From: Saccharopolyspora hirsuta
GTDB lineage: Bacteria; Actinomycetota; Actinomycetes; Mycobacteriales; Pseudonocardiaceae
Direction of reading: 5' to 3'
DNA length: 64,000 bases
NCBI RefSeq assembly: GCF_008630535.1
Contig: NZ_VWPH01000001.1
Span: forward strand, 310,001 to 374,000
Shown: positions 40,701 through 48,595 of the stretch, one piece after another
How positions within the stretch are numbered: the first letter of the stretch is position 1
Layout: every line of letters starts with the position of its first letter
The notes under the pieces: model-generated
Told to the model about the DNA's origin: nothing
The model's input: only the letters and a program-made list of their open reading frames with translations
Databases searched by the model: none
Made by a program: the position numbers and the translations under genes

Positions 40701-41025
40701 CTCGCCGCTGACCCGGCCGCACCGGGACGACCCGAGGCTGGCCGAGCGGTGGGACCTGGTCGCGTTCGGCACCGAGCTGGGCACCGGCTACTCCGAGCTC
40801 GTCGATCCGGTCGAGCAGCGCCGCCGGCTCACCGAGCAGTCGCTGCTGGCCGCGGGCGGCGACCCGGAGGCGATGGAGCTGGACGAGGACTTCCTCGCCG
40901 CGCTGGCCTACGGGATGCCGCCCACCGGTGGCCTGGGGCTGGGCCTGGACCGGTTGATCATGCTGCTCACCGGTGGTTCCATCCGCGAGACCCTGGCGTT
41001 CCCGCTGGTCAAGCCGCGCGGCTGA
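37756..41025 (+). CDS. lysX: Bifunctional lysylphosphatidylglycerol synthetase/lysyl-tRNA synthetase LysX
   Basis: A 1089-aa fusion. The first 200 residues hold about six or seven membrane helices, residues about 240-560 form the DUF2156/MprF-like aminoacyl-PG transferase ([71 protein letters not shown]), and the rest is a class II lysyl-tRNA synthetase with an OB fold ([24 protein letters not shown]) and motifs [25 protein letters not shown] and [18 protein letters not shown] 37756 is chosen for GGGAGG seven bases upstream; the reading frame is open to 37618. It charges tRNA-Lys and transfers Lys to phosphatidylglycerol, giving resistance to cationic peptides, as in mycobacteria. Confidence 0.93.
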   Translation: [1089 protein letters not shown]

Positions 41026-41026
41026 A

Positions 41027-41323
41027 TCAGCGGCTCCGGTGCTGCCAGGCGAGCTCGACCAGCTCGGCCAGCCGCTCGGTGGTGACCTGGCCGAGGTCGA
41101 CGCGGATGCCGATGGGCTTGCCGGACCGCAGCACCGGCTCGATCCCGGCGCCGACCGCGGCTGCCACCTCGTCCGCACCGAGCGAGAGCATCGCCCGGCC
41201 CTCCTTGTCGATCGAGGCGAAGTTCTTGCCGCGGACCGCGAACGCGGGCATCCGGAAGTGGGTGCCCTCGGTGGTCCCCGGCATGGCCAGCGCCAGGCGC
41301 CGGAAGTCGTCGAGCGTGGTCAT
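41027..41323 (-). CDS. MmcQ/YjbR family protein
   Basis: A 98-aa protein of the MmcQ/YjbR-like fold: LDDFRRLALAMPGTTEGTHFRMPAFAVRGKNFASIDKEGRAMLSLGADEVAAAV. AGGAG stands five bases before the ATG. Members are small cytoplasmic proteins of uncertain function, sometimes called DNA-binding on structural grounds. It is convergent with lysX with two bases between. Confidence 0.85.
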   Translation of the reverse strand: MTTLDDFRRLALAMPGTTEGTHFRMPAFAVRGKNFASIDKEGRAMLSLGADEVAAAVGAGIEPVLRSGKPIGIRVDLGQVTTERLAELVELAWQHRSR

Positions 41324-41373
41324 CGGCACTCCTAGGACTTCGGGCCCCGCACGGTAGCCGACAGGACCGACGG

Positions 41374-42504
41374 TCAGTGCTCCGCAGGCGGCCGGTCGGT
41401 GAAGTGCTCGGCGGCGAAGGTCAGCAGGTAGGGCAGGCCGATGCGAGCGGTGCGCCAGGTGTGCCACTCGCCCGGCTCGGTGCGGACGGCGACGTCGGCG
41501 CCGCGGGCGGCGAGCTGGTCGGCGAGGCGGTAGGCGAGGTCGACGTCGCTGTGCGCGACGACACCCGCGTGCAGCATCACCGCGAGCGGCTGGGGTATCT
41601 GCAGGGTCGGCAGGTACTCGCGCGGTGTGTTGGCGCGCAGCAGGTCCGGGTGCCCGGCGAGCAGGTCGGTGCCCGGGTCGTCGGACGGTTCGCTGGCCAG
41701 GACGACCGAGTACGTGCCCTGGTTGCGCAGGCCCAGGTTCAGCGCGCAGAACGCGCCACCGCTCATCCCGCCGATCGCCCGGTCCCCGCGGTCGGGCAGG
41801 GTGCGGAACCGGGCGTCCACCTCGCGCGGCACGGTGGTGGTCAGGTACGTCTCGAGCTGTGGTCCGCCCGGCACGTCCAGGCACTCCCAATCGGTGCCGG
41901 TGCCCGCGGTGGCGTCGACCGCGACCACGATCATCGGGGGCGTGGTGCGCGTGTCGGCCAGGGCTTGGAGCGTTTGCACCGCGCCTCCCGGGCCGAGCCA
42001 GTCGTCCGGCCCGCCGCTCGGGTAGCCGTGGACCAGGTAGACCACGGGGTAGCGCTCGTCGGCGTGCGCGGGATCGTCGTAACCGGGCGGCAGCAGCACC
42101 CGCGTGCGGCCGGTGGGGATGCCGAGCCCCGGATCGGGCAGCGAGACGTCCGCCACGCGCACGCCACCGGGCACGGCGGGCGGGATCGGCGTCGCCGGTT
42201 CCGAGTCCTGGTTCCCGCCGCTGGCCAGCAGCAGCAAGCGCCCGAGGTCGTCCAGGGAGCGCACGTAGCCGACGTAGCTGTTGACCCCCGCGGCGACCGT
42301 CACCAGCGCCAGCAGGACAGGCACGGCGATGGCGGCCCGCCGCATCCGACGCCGCTTGACGACCACGATCGCGAGCACGGTGAGGGCGGCCAGCACGACC
42401 ACCAGCACGACGGACTCCAGCGGACTGCGGCCGCCTGCCTGCTCGGTGACGGAAGCGGGCAGCTGGGGGCCCGGACCGATCGCACCTGTCAATGCCACGC
42501 GCAC
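41374..42504 (-). CDS. Membrane-anchored esterase, alpha/beta-hydrolase (esterase D/antigen 85-like)
   Basis: A 376-aa protein. Two membrane segments near the N-terminus (ESVVLVVVLAALTVLAIVVV; AAIAVPVLLALVTVAAGVNSYVGYV) are followed by an outward-facing hydrolase domain: RVLLPPGYDDP, YPVVYLVHGYPSG (oxyanion region), nucleophile elbow GGMSGGAFCA and a C-terminal GEWHTW with the catalytic His. The layout resembles actinobacterial putative esterases related to mycolyltransferases. A divergent paralogue with the same architecture lies 175 bp away. Substrate unknown. Confidence 0.85.
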   Translation of the reverse strand: MRVALTGAIGPGPQLPASVTEQAGGRSPLESVVLVVVLAALTVLAIVVVKRRRMRRAAIAVPVLLALVTVAAGVNSYVGYVRSLDDLGRLLLLASGGNQDSEPATPIPPAVPGGVRVADVSLPDPGLGIPTGRTRVLLPPGYDDPAHADERYPVVYLVHGYPSGGPDDWLGPGGAVQTLQALADTRTTPPMIVVAVDATAGTGTDWECLDVPGGPQLETYLTTTVPREVDARFRTLPDRGDRAIGGMSGGAFCALNLGLRNQGTYSVVLASEPSDDPGTDLLAGHPDLLRANTPREYLPTLQIPQPLAVMLHAGVVAHSDVDLAYRLADQLAARGADVAVRTEPGEWHTWRTARIGLPYLLTFAAEHFTDRPPAEH

Positions 42505-42679
42505 GCCGACGATTATGCCCGTGATTCGAAAAGCCGTTCCACGGCGTGGATTTCACGCCACATGTGCGGTTGTTCCGATTTCTGCGCGAGTGCGGCGAAT
42601 CCGCGCCCGCGTGCCGGATCCCGGTACGCTCGGTGTCGTCCACTTCGGTCGGGGTCGGTTTTCGGGGAGGTTGCCGGGA

Positions 42680-43777
42680 ATGCGGTCGATCGCCGAGCAC
42701 GTGGCCGACCTCTCCCTCGTCGACTGGTGGCCGGTCCGCGCCGCGCTGCTGCTGGCGACGTTGCTGGCGGTCGCCCTGCTGCTGCGCCGCCGTCGGGACC
42801 GGGCGGTGCGCTACGCGTTGGCGCCGCTCGCCGCGCTCCTCCTCGTCGTCAACGTGCTGCTCGGGGTGAATGCGTACTTCGGGTACTACCTCACGGTTTC
42901 GCAGGCCCTGGGCACGGTGGGCGAGGAGGAGGGCTCGCTGGCGATGCTCGACGGGAAGGCCGTTCCGCGCTCCGCGGGCGCGGTGGTCGAAGTCCAGATC
43001 CCGGCCCGCAGCTCGGGCTTCCAGGCCCGCCCGGCCGAGGTGTACCTGCCCCCGGCGTGGTTCACCAGCCCCCGCCCCAGGCTCCCGGTGATCTTCCTCC
43101 TGCACGGAACCCCGGGCAGCCCGCAGGACTGGCTGGACGGCGGGGAAGCCCAGCGCACGGTGGACGCCTGGGCGGCGGCCCACGGCGGAACGGCGCCGAT
43201 CGTGGTGATGCCGGACGTCAACGGAGCGGTCTTCGACGACACGGAATGCGTCGACAGCCCCCGCGGCAACGCGGAGACCTACCTGACCGAGGACGTCCCG
43301 GACTACGTCCGAACCCACTTCCTGACCCGAGATCCCGGCGAGCCCTGGGCGGTGGCGGGCCTGAGCGAAGGGGGCACCTGCGCGGTCGTGCTCGCCCTCC
43401 GCCACCCGGACCTCTTCGCGACGTTCGCCGACTTCGGCGGCCTCCTGGGGCCCCGGGACGGCGACACCAACGACCCGGGCACCACGGTCGCGACCCTGTT
43501 CGCGGATTCCCGGGCGGACTTCGACGAGCACGAACCGGCGTGGCTCCTCGGGCACCGTCGGTACCCGGGGGTGCACGGGTTCTTCGCCGTGGGGTCCGAC
43601 GATCCGGAGCCGCTGGCCGCCCAGTCGCAGCTCACCGACCTGGCGCGGCGGGCCGGGGTGGAGACGTCGGCCGTCGTCGTTCCGGGTGGGGAGCACACGT
43701 TCGACGTCTGGCGGGCCGGGTTCGCGGCCGCGCTTCCCTGGATCGCCGAGCGGATCGGGCTGGGGGCTTCGCGGTGA
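42680..43777 (+). CDS. Membrane-anchored esterase, alpha/beta-hydrolase, paralogue
   Basis: A 365-aa protein with the architecture of its divergent neighbour: N-terminal membrane segments (VRAALLLATLLAVALLL and YALAPLAALLLVVNVLLGVNAYFGYYL), then AEVYLPPAWFTSPRPRLPVIFLLHGTPGS, nucleophile elbow AGLSEGGTCAV (GLSEG), and VPGGEHTFDVW with the catalytic His. VNxYxGY after the second helix is shared by both copies, so they arose by duplication. GGGGAGG nine bases before ATG 42680 supports the start. Likely acts on cell-envelope esters; substrate unknown. Confidence 0.86.
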   Translation: MRSIAEHVADLSLVDWWPVRAALLLATLLAVALLLRRRRDRAVRYALAPLAALLLVVNVLLGVNAYFGYYLTVSQALGTVGEEEGSLAMLDGKAVPRSAGAVVEVQIPARSSGFQARPAEVYLPPAWFTSPRPRLPVIFLLHGTPGSPQDWLDGGEAQRTVDAWAAAHGGTAPIVVMPDVNGAVFDDTECVDSPRGNAETYLTEDVPDYVRTHFLTRDPGEPWAVAGLSEGGTCAVVLALRHPDLFATFADFGGLLGPRDGDTNDPGTTVATLFADSRADFDEHEPAWLLGHRRYPGVHGFFAVGSDDPEPLAAQSQLTDLARRAGVETSAVVVPGGEHTFDVWRAGFAAALPWIAERIGLGASR

Positions 43778-44348
43778 GTTGACCGCGGGTCCGGGGTCGC
43801 GGCACGGAGAAGTGGCGTCGTGTAAGAGTTTTCGCGTCTTGCGCGAATGTTGATCACCGGATCGTGCGACAGTTATTTGCTCGAAATCGTGTTCGACCGT
43901 TGGAAGAATGGATGGCGCAACTCCCGACGAGCCAACAGGAAAGTGAGCCAGCCCATGACCACCGAACGCACTCGGCAATCCGCAATCGAGCACGACCACG
44001 ACCGGGAGCTCACCCAGGCAGCGCACCTCCATCCGATGGTGAACCAACGACCCCAACTCGTCCCCGAGAGGAACATGCCGGTGTCACCGAACAACCCGCT
44101 GCGGCGCCATCACCGGCCCGGGCCGCTCCACCTCCCGTCCCCCGGGGTGATCCACCCGTCGTTGTCGCACACCGGTCCGTCCCCGTGACACCGAGCCACG
44201 CCCGGGGTCGGGACCGGACGCGCCTGCCGACGGCCAGGCTGCCATCCGGTCCCCGCGCTCCACAGCGCTGCCACGAACAACCCTGCGTACCTTGAAAACT
44301 CAACAGCGGAATACGGAAAGCGCTCTCAGGTGGTGTCGAGCGGAAACC
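43778..44348. other. Intergenic region after the esterase gene
   Basis: This 571-bp stretch carries only one weak gene candidate (43955-44188). The first part (43800-43920) is relatively AT-rich and looks like promoter DNA. I see no clear terminator for the convergent genes on either side, and no RNA gene. Confidence 0.4.
43955..44188 (+). CDS. Possible small His/Pro-rich protein
   Basis: A 77-codon reading frame (MTTERTRQSAIEHDHDREL start) with AGGAAAGTGAG 12-20 bases upstream and third-position GC near 75-80%, somewhat below neighbours. It has eleven His residues, in groups such as HDHD and RRHHRPGPLHL, no membrane segment and no family I recognise. An overlapping longer frame (43864-44295) competes with it, so coding is uncertain. 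If real, its His content next to a CobW-type metallochaperone operon would suggest metal binding. Confidence 0.3.
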   Translation: MTTERTRQSAIEHDHDRELTQAAHLHPMVNQRPQLVPERNMPVSPNNPLRRHHRPGPLHLPSPGVIHPSLSHTGPSP

Positions 44349-45317
44349 TCAAGCACGTGCGCAGGTGCGCAACCCGGCGACCAGAGAAGCGCGGTCGAGG
44401 TCACGGCCGATGAAGACGACCTTGCTGCCCCGGGAATCACGCCCCCAAGGCTCGGCGGGGCGGAGTTCGAAGATCCGGTGGATGCCCTGCAGGACGAACC
44501 GCCGAGCATCTTCCCGAACGGCGAGAACGCCTTTGAGCCGGTAGAGATCGTCGCCGTGCTCGGCGGTGAGCCGACCGAGCCACTCCCGCAGCGCGGTCTC
44601 GTCGAGGTCCCCGTCGACCGCGCTGTCCAGCTCGATCCCGACGGAGTTGACGGCGGGGTCGTGGAAGTGCTCCTGCTCGTCGAGCCAAGCCGGGTGCACG
44701 ATCCGGTTGAAGGCGCCGACGCCGAGGATGTCGGCGAGGTCGACCTTCGAGTAGTTCGAGGTGAGGATCTCGGCGGTGGCGTTGATCCCGCGAAGGCGTT
44801 CGCGGAGGTCGGCGAGCTCGGCTTCGCCGACGAGGTCGATCTTGTTGAGCACCAGCCGGTCGGCGAAGGCGATCTGGTCCACGGCCTGGTGACCCACCCC
44901 GGCGCCGTCCAGGTGCTGGCCGATGTGCTTGGAGTCGACCAGCGTCACGATGGCGTCCAGCGCGAAGTGCTCGCTGATCTCCTCGTCGGCGTAGAAGGTC
45001 TGCGCGACCGGGTTGGGGTCGGCCAGGCCGGTCGTCTCGATCAGCACCCGGTCGATCCGGTCCTTGCGCTGGATCAGCTTCCGCAGGATGTCGATCAGGT
45101 CCGTGCGGGCCGTGCAGCAGATGCAGCAGCCGTTGGACATCTCGAAGAACTCCTCGTCGGAGCGCAGCACGAGCGCGTCGTCGATCGGGATCTCGCCGAA
45201 CTCGTTCTCGACGACCGCGATGCGGTGCCCGTGCTCGGCGGTGAGGATGTGGTTGACCAGCGTCGTCTTTCCAGCGCCGAGGAAACCGGTCAGCACGGTC
45301 ACGGGGATCTTGCTCAT
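44349..45317 (-). CDS. CobW/COG0523 family GTPase metallochaperone
   Basis: G3E-family GTPase, 322 aa. Walker [10 protein letters not shown] (residues 11-19), the metal-binding CxCC motif in [13 protein letters not shown] (about 63-75), [15 protein letters not shown] (Walker B/switch), and guanine motif VLNKIDLV are all present, followed by the CobW C-terminal domain. ATGA overlap with the UbiD gene makes it the last gene of the six-gene catabolic operon. Such proteins deliver Zn, Co, Fe or another metal; here a metal-dependent amidohydrolase or the Mn-dependent UbiD enzyme would be the natural clients. That pairing is inference. Confidence 0.92.
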   Translation of the reverse strand: MSKIPVTVLTGFLGAGKTTLVNHILTAEHGHRIAVVENEFGEIPIDDALVLRSDEEFFEMSNGCCICCTARTDLIDILRKLIQRKDRIDRVLIETTGLADPNPVAQTFYADEEISEHFALDAIVTLVDSKHIGQHLDGAGVGHQAVDQIAFADRLVLNKIDLVGEAELADLRERLRGINATAEILTSNYSKVDLADILGVGAFNRIVHPAWLDEQEHFHDPAVNSVGIELDSAVDGDLDETALREWLGRLTAEHGDDLYRLKGVLAVREDARRFVLQGIHRIFELRPAEPWGRDSRGSKVVFIGRDLDRASLVAGLRTCARA

Positions 45318-46684
45318 CGTCGTCCTCCATCGGTGCCCAGCAGGCGGCGGGCGTCGGTGCGTGCGGTTGCCGAGACCACGATCCGGTCTCCGGCGAAGTC
45401 GGGGCCGCGGGTCGCGTCCAGCCCCATCCGGGACGTGGTGCCGCCGGCGTCCGACGACGGATCCAGCGGTGATCCCGGAAGTCCGTCCACCACGAACAGA
45501 TCGCGGTGCGGTTGGAAGTGCGTGGCCAGCGCCCACAGCACTTCGGCGTCGGACGTGATGTCGACGTCGGCGTCCACCGCCACCGCCGTCTTCACGTACG
45601 GGTCCCAGCCGAGCAGGCCGAGCAGCACCTGGCGGGCCTGGCCCGGTCGGGACTCGCGCAGCGCCACGTAGCAGTGGAAGTGGGTGCCCGAGGTCGGGTA
45701 GTGCACGGCGGTGACATCGGCGAAGCGGGCCTTGAGCTTCTCCGCGAGCTCCGATTCCCGCGGCACCCGCGCGAGGTTCAGGTGGTCCACGGTGTTCCCG
45801 CCCGCGACGTCCACCAGCAGTGCGTCCTCGCGGCGCAGGACCGCGTCGACCCGCAGCACGTTGTTCGTGGAGCGGTGCGAGGAGTAGCCCGAGAACTCGC
45901 CGAACGGGCCCTCCTCGGCGTGGTGCTGAGGGTCGATGGTGCCCTCCAGCACGAACTCGGCCCACGCCGGGACGCCGATCCCGTGCCGGGGGGTGCGCAC
46001 CAGGTCGAGCGGTTCGCCGAACAGCCCCCCGGCCACCGCGCGCTCGTCCACCTCCGCGGGGACTCTCGCGGACGCCGCCAGCATGAACAGCGGGTGGCCG
46101 CCGATCACCACCGCCACCGGCATCGGTTCCCCGCGCTCGGCGTACTTCGCCAGCAGCCGCCACAGGTCGCCGCGCGAGTGCAGGCTCGTCGCCAGCTCGG
46201 TGGGGGAGTGCACCATCGACCGGTGGTAGCTCAGGTTCCCGACCCCGGAATCGGGGTCCTCGGCCACCACGATGCCGCTGGTGATGTAGGGCGCCCGGTC
46301 GGATGCGAAGTGCTGGAGCATCGGAACCGACGTCAGGTCCACCTCGGCGTCCTCGACGAGGGGCGAGGAGTCGACGATGCGCGGCGCGATCATCCGCTCG
46401 GCGCGGGACTGGTACGCCTCGTGGAGCTGCTCCGGCCCGACGTCGAGGAACCGGGCGATCCGCCTGCGGGAGGCGAAGACGTTGGTCACCACCGGTGCGG
46501 CAACACCGCCGACGTCCTCGCACACCAGCATCTCGTCCCGGCCGCGTGCGATGAGCTCGTAGATCAGCCCGGTAACGCCTTCGACGGCGGACACCGGCTC
46601 GTCCACCACGACGACGTCTTCCGGGTGCGCGCGCCGGTACTCGGCGAAGAAGGCGTGCGCGTCCTGGCGCGGGGAGGGGGTCAC
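45314..46684 (-). CDS. UbiD family prenylated-FMN (de)carboxylase
   Basis: A 456-aa decarboxylase with a GTG start overlapping the UbiX stop (GTGA). The UbiD active-site set is visible: Arg in [12 protein letters not shown] and the paired acids in [11 protein letters not shown] (E-x4-E), corresponding to the Glu-Arg-Glu triad; these and IIGGHP-like [13 protein letters not shown] are family hallmarks. It should need prFMN from the adjacent UbiX plus Mn and K. The acceptor is an aromatic, heteroaromatic or acrylic carboxylate; the purine-type permeases and deaminase in the operon suggest an N-heterocyclic acid. Substrate unproven. Confidence 0.92.
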   Translation of the reverse strand: MTPSPRQDAHAFFAEYRRAHPEDVVVVDEPVSAVEGVTGLIYELIARGRDEMLVCEDVGGVAAPVVTNVFASRRRIARFLDVGPEQLHEAYQSRAERMIAPRIVDSSPLVEDAEVDLTSVPMLQHFASDRAPYITSGIVVAEDPDSGVGNLSYHRSMVHSPTELATSLHSRGDLWRLLAKYAERGEPMPVAVVIGGHPLFMLAASARVPAEVDERAVAGGLFGEPLDLVRTPRHGIGVPAWAEFVLEGTIDPQHHAEEGPFGEFSGYSSHRSTNNVLRVDAVLRREDALLVDVAGGNTVDHLNLARVPRESELAEKLKARFADVTAVHYPTSGTHFHCYVALRESRPGQARQVLLGLLGWDPYVKTAVAVDADVDITSDAEVLWALATHFQPHRDLFVVDGLPGSPLDPSSDAGGTTSRMGLDATRGPDFAGDRIVVSATARTDARRLLGTDGGRR

Positions 46685-47271
46685 CGGGCTGCTCCTGGTT
46701 CTCGTCGGGCGCCTTGCCAGCGCGGGAAGAGGTCGTGGTCGATGCCGAACTGGTCCAGGACCTTGCCGGTGAGGTGCGCCAGCAGGTCGTCGACCGACTC
46801 GGGCTGGTGGTAGAAGGCGGGTACCGGGGGCAGCACCACCGCCCCGGCCTCGGTGACCGCGGTCATGTTGCGCAGGTGCACCAGGCTCAGCGGCGTTTCG
46901 CGGGTGACCAGCACCAGGCGTCGGCGCTCCTTCAGGCACACGTCCGCGGCGCGGGTCAGCAGGTCGTCGCTGTAGCCGTGCGCGATCCCGGCGAGGGTCT
47001 TCATCGAGCACGGCACCACCACCATCCCCGCGGTGCGGAACGAGCCCGAGGCGATGCTGTCGGCGATGTCCCCGCGCTGGTGGCACACGTCGGCCAGCGC
47101 GGCCACGTCGGCAGGCCGGAGCCCGGTCTCCAGCTCGACGGTGCGGTGCGCGGCGCGGGACATCACGAGGTGAGTCTCGACCGCGTCGATCTGCCGCAGG
47201 CTGGTCAGCAGGTGGATGGCGAGGTGCGGCGCGCTGGCCCCGGTCACGCCCACCACGAGTCGGTCACGCAT
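46681..47271 (-). CDS. UbiX-like flavin prenyltransferase
   Basis: A 196-aa flavoprotein that makes prenylated FMN for UbiD from FMN and dimethylallyl phosphate. [17 protein letters not shown] (FMN/phosphate loop), [51 protein letters not shown] (classic UbiX block) and [32 protein letters not shown] are diagnostic. It overlaps the permease gene before it by eight bases and UbiD by four, so cofactor and enzyme are made together. Confidence 0.95.
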   Translation of the reverse strand: MRDRLVVGVTGASAPHLAIHLLTSLRQIDAVETHLVMSRAAHRTVELETGLRPADVAALADVCHQRGDIADSIASGSFRTAGMVVVPCSMKTLAGIAHGYSDDLLTRAADVCLKERRRLVLVTRETPLSLVHLRNMTAVTEAGAVVLPPVPAFYHQPESVDDLLAHLTGKVLDQFGIDHDLFPRWQGARREPGAAR

Positions 47272-48583
47272 CTCGCTCCCTCCGCAGGTGGAACAGCGCG
47301 TTGAGCACCACCGCCAGCACGGTCCCGGTGGCCACCCCGCTGTCCAGGAAGACCTGCGCGACGAACGGCAGCTGGTGGTAGAAGTCCGGCGCGCCGGTGG
47401 GCACCAGGCCGACGCCGAGCGCGACCATCACGACCACCAGGTTCCCGGACCGGCTGAAGTCCACACGGGACAGCAGCTCGATACCGGACACGGTCAGCGC
47501 GGCGAAGGTGACCACCGCGACCGCACCGATCACCGGCTGCGGGATCGCTGCCACCAGTCGGCCGATCGGCTGCACCACGCCGAGCAGCACCAGAATCACC
47601 CCGCCGACCGCGACCGGGTAGCGGCTGCGGACCTTGGTCAGCGCGATCAGCCCGATGTTCTGCCCGAACGTGGTGTAGGCGAAGCCGCTGAAGACCCCGC
47701 TGAGCGCGGTCAGCAGCCCGTCCACCCGCAGCAGGCGGCTGATCTCGGTGGGCCCGACCTCCCGGCCCACCACCTGCCCGACGGCCAGCCCCTGCCCCGA
47801 GGCCTCCACCGTCAGCACCAGCACGACGATGAGGAACAGCAGGATGGACGGGACGTCGAACTGCACCATCCCGTAGTGGAACGGCTCGGGCACGCCCAGC
47901 ACCGGGCCGGAGCCGACCTCGGCCAGCTCGCCCATCCCGGCGGTCCACCCGACGACGGCGCCCACCACCAGCGCGAGCAGCAGCGAGAGCTGTCCCAGCA
48001 GGCCGCGCAGGAACCGGGAGAACACCACGACCAGCAGCACGGTGAACCCGGCGATCAGCAGGTTGCCGGGGGCGGCGTAGTCGGGGGCGCTCGGGTCCTT
48101 CCCGGCGATCAGCCGCAGCCCGACCGGGATCAGCGTCAAGCCGATCAGCGTGATCACGGTCCCGGTCACCACGGCCGGGAACAACCGCAGCAGGCTCCCG
48201 AAGAACGGTGCCAGCAGCACCCACAGCACTCCGCCGACCAGCAGCGAGCCGTACACGGTGGGCAGTCCTTCGGTCTGGCCGATGAGGATCATCGGCACGA
48301 TCCCGTTCGACGCCGCGCCCACCACCAGCGGCATCCGGATGCCGAACTTCCACAGCCCCAACGACTGCAGGACGGTGCCGACACCGGCCAGCACGAGGTC
48401 GATGCAGACCAGGGTGGCGATCTCGTCCTGGCCGAGGCCCAGGGCGGCGCCGACGACCATCGGCACCACGACCACACCCGCGTACATCACCAGCACGTGC
48501 TGCAGGCCCAGCAGGATCGTGTGCCCCCACGGTGGTCGGTCGTCCACCCCGACGTCCGATGTGGACGGGCTTTCGCGCACCAT
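47264..48583 (-). CDS. NCS2 family nucleobase:cation symporter, copy B
   Basis: Fourteen-helix purine/pyrimidine/xanthine permease, 439 aa from ATG 48583 (GAGAGG eight bases upstream; a GTG at 48592 is in frame). LLGLQHVLVMYAGVVVVPM and VEASGQGLAVGQVVGREVG correspond to conserved helix 1 and helix 8 regions, and TTFGQNIGLIALTKVRSRYPV to the NCS2 signature around helix 10 (QNxGxxxxTxxxSR). It is only moderately similar to the adjacent copy A, so the two may take up different compounds. Sits in the amidohydrolase-UbiX-UbiD operon. Confidence 0.9.
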   Translation of the reverse strand: MVRESPSTSDVGVDDRPPWGHTILLGLQHVLVMYAGVVVVPMVVGAALGLGQDEIATLVCIDLVLAGVGTVLQSLGLWKFGIRMPLVVGAASNGIVPMILIGQTEGLPTVYGSLLVGGVLWVLLAPFFGSLLRLFPAVVTGTVITLIGLTLIPVGLRLIAGKDPSAPDYAAPGNLLIAGFTVLLVVVFSRFLRGLLGQLSLLLALVVGAVVGWTAGMGELAEVGSGPVLGVPEPFHYGMVQFDVPSILLFLIVVLVLTVEASGQGLAVGQVVGREVGPTEISRLLRVDGLLTALSGVFSGFAYTTFGQNIGLIALTKVRSRYPVAVGGVILVLLGVVQPIGRLVAAIPQPVIGAVAVVTFAALTVSGIELLSRVDFSRSGNLVVVMVALGVGLVPTGAPDFYHQLPFVAQVFLDSGVATGTVLAVVLNALFHLRRERDA

Positions 48584-48595
48584 CTCGCCCACCTC

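Noticed and set aside
36703-41178. A very long open frame on the minus strand opposite the MauE-thioredoxin and lysX genes
   Set aside because: It is antisense to well-supported genes, has no recognisable domain, and is the kind of Arg/His/Gly-rich frame that high GC leaves open by chance.
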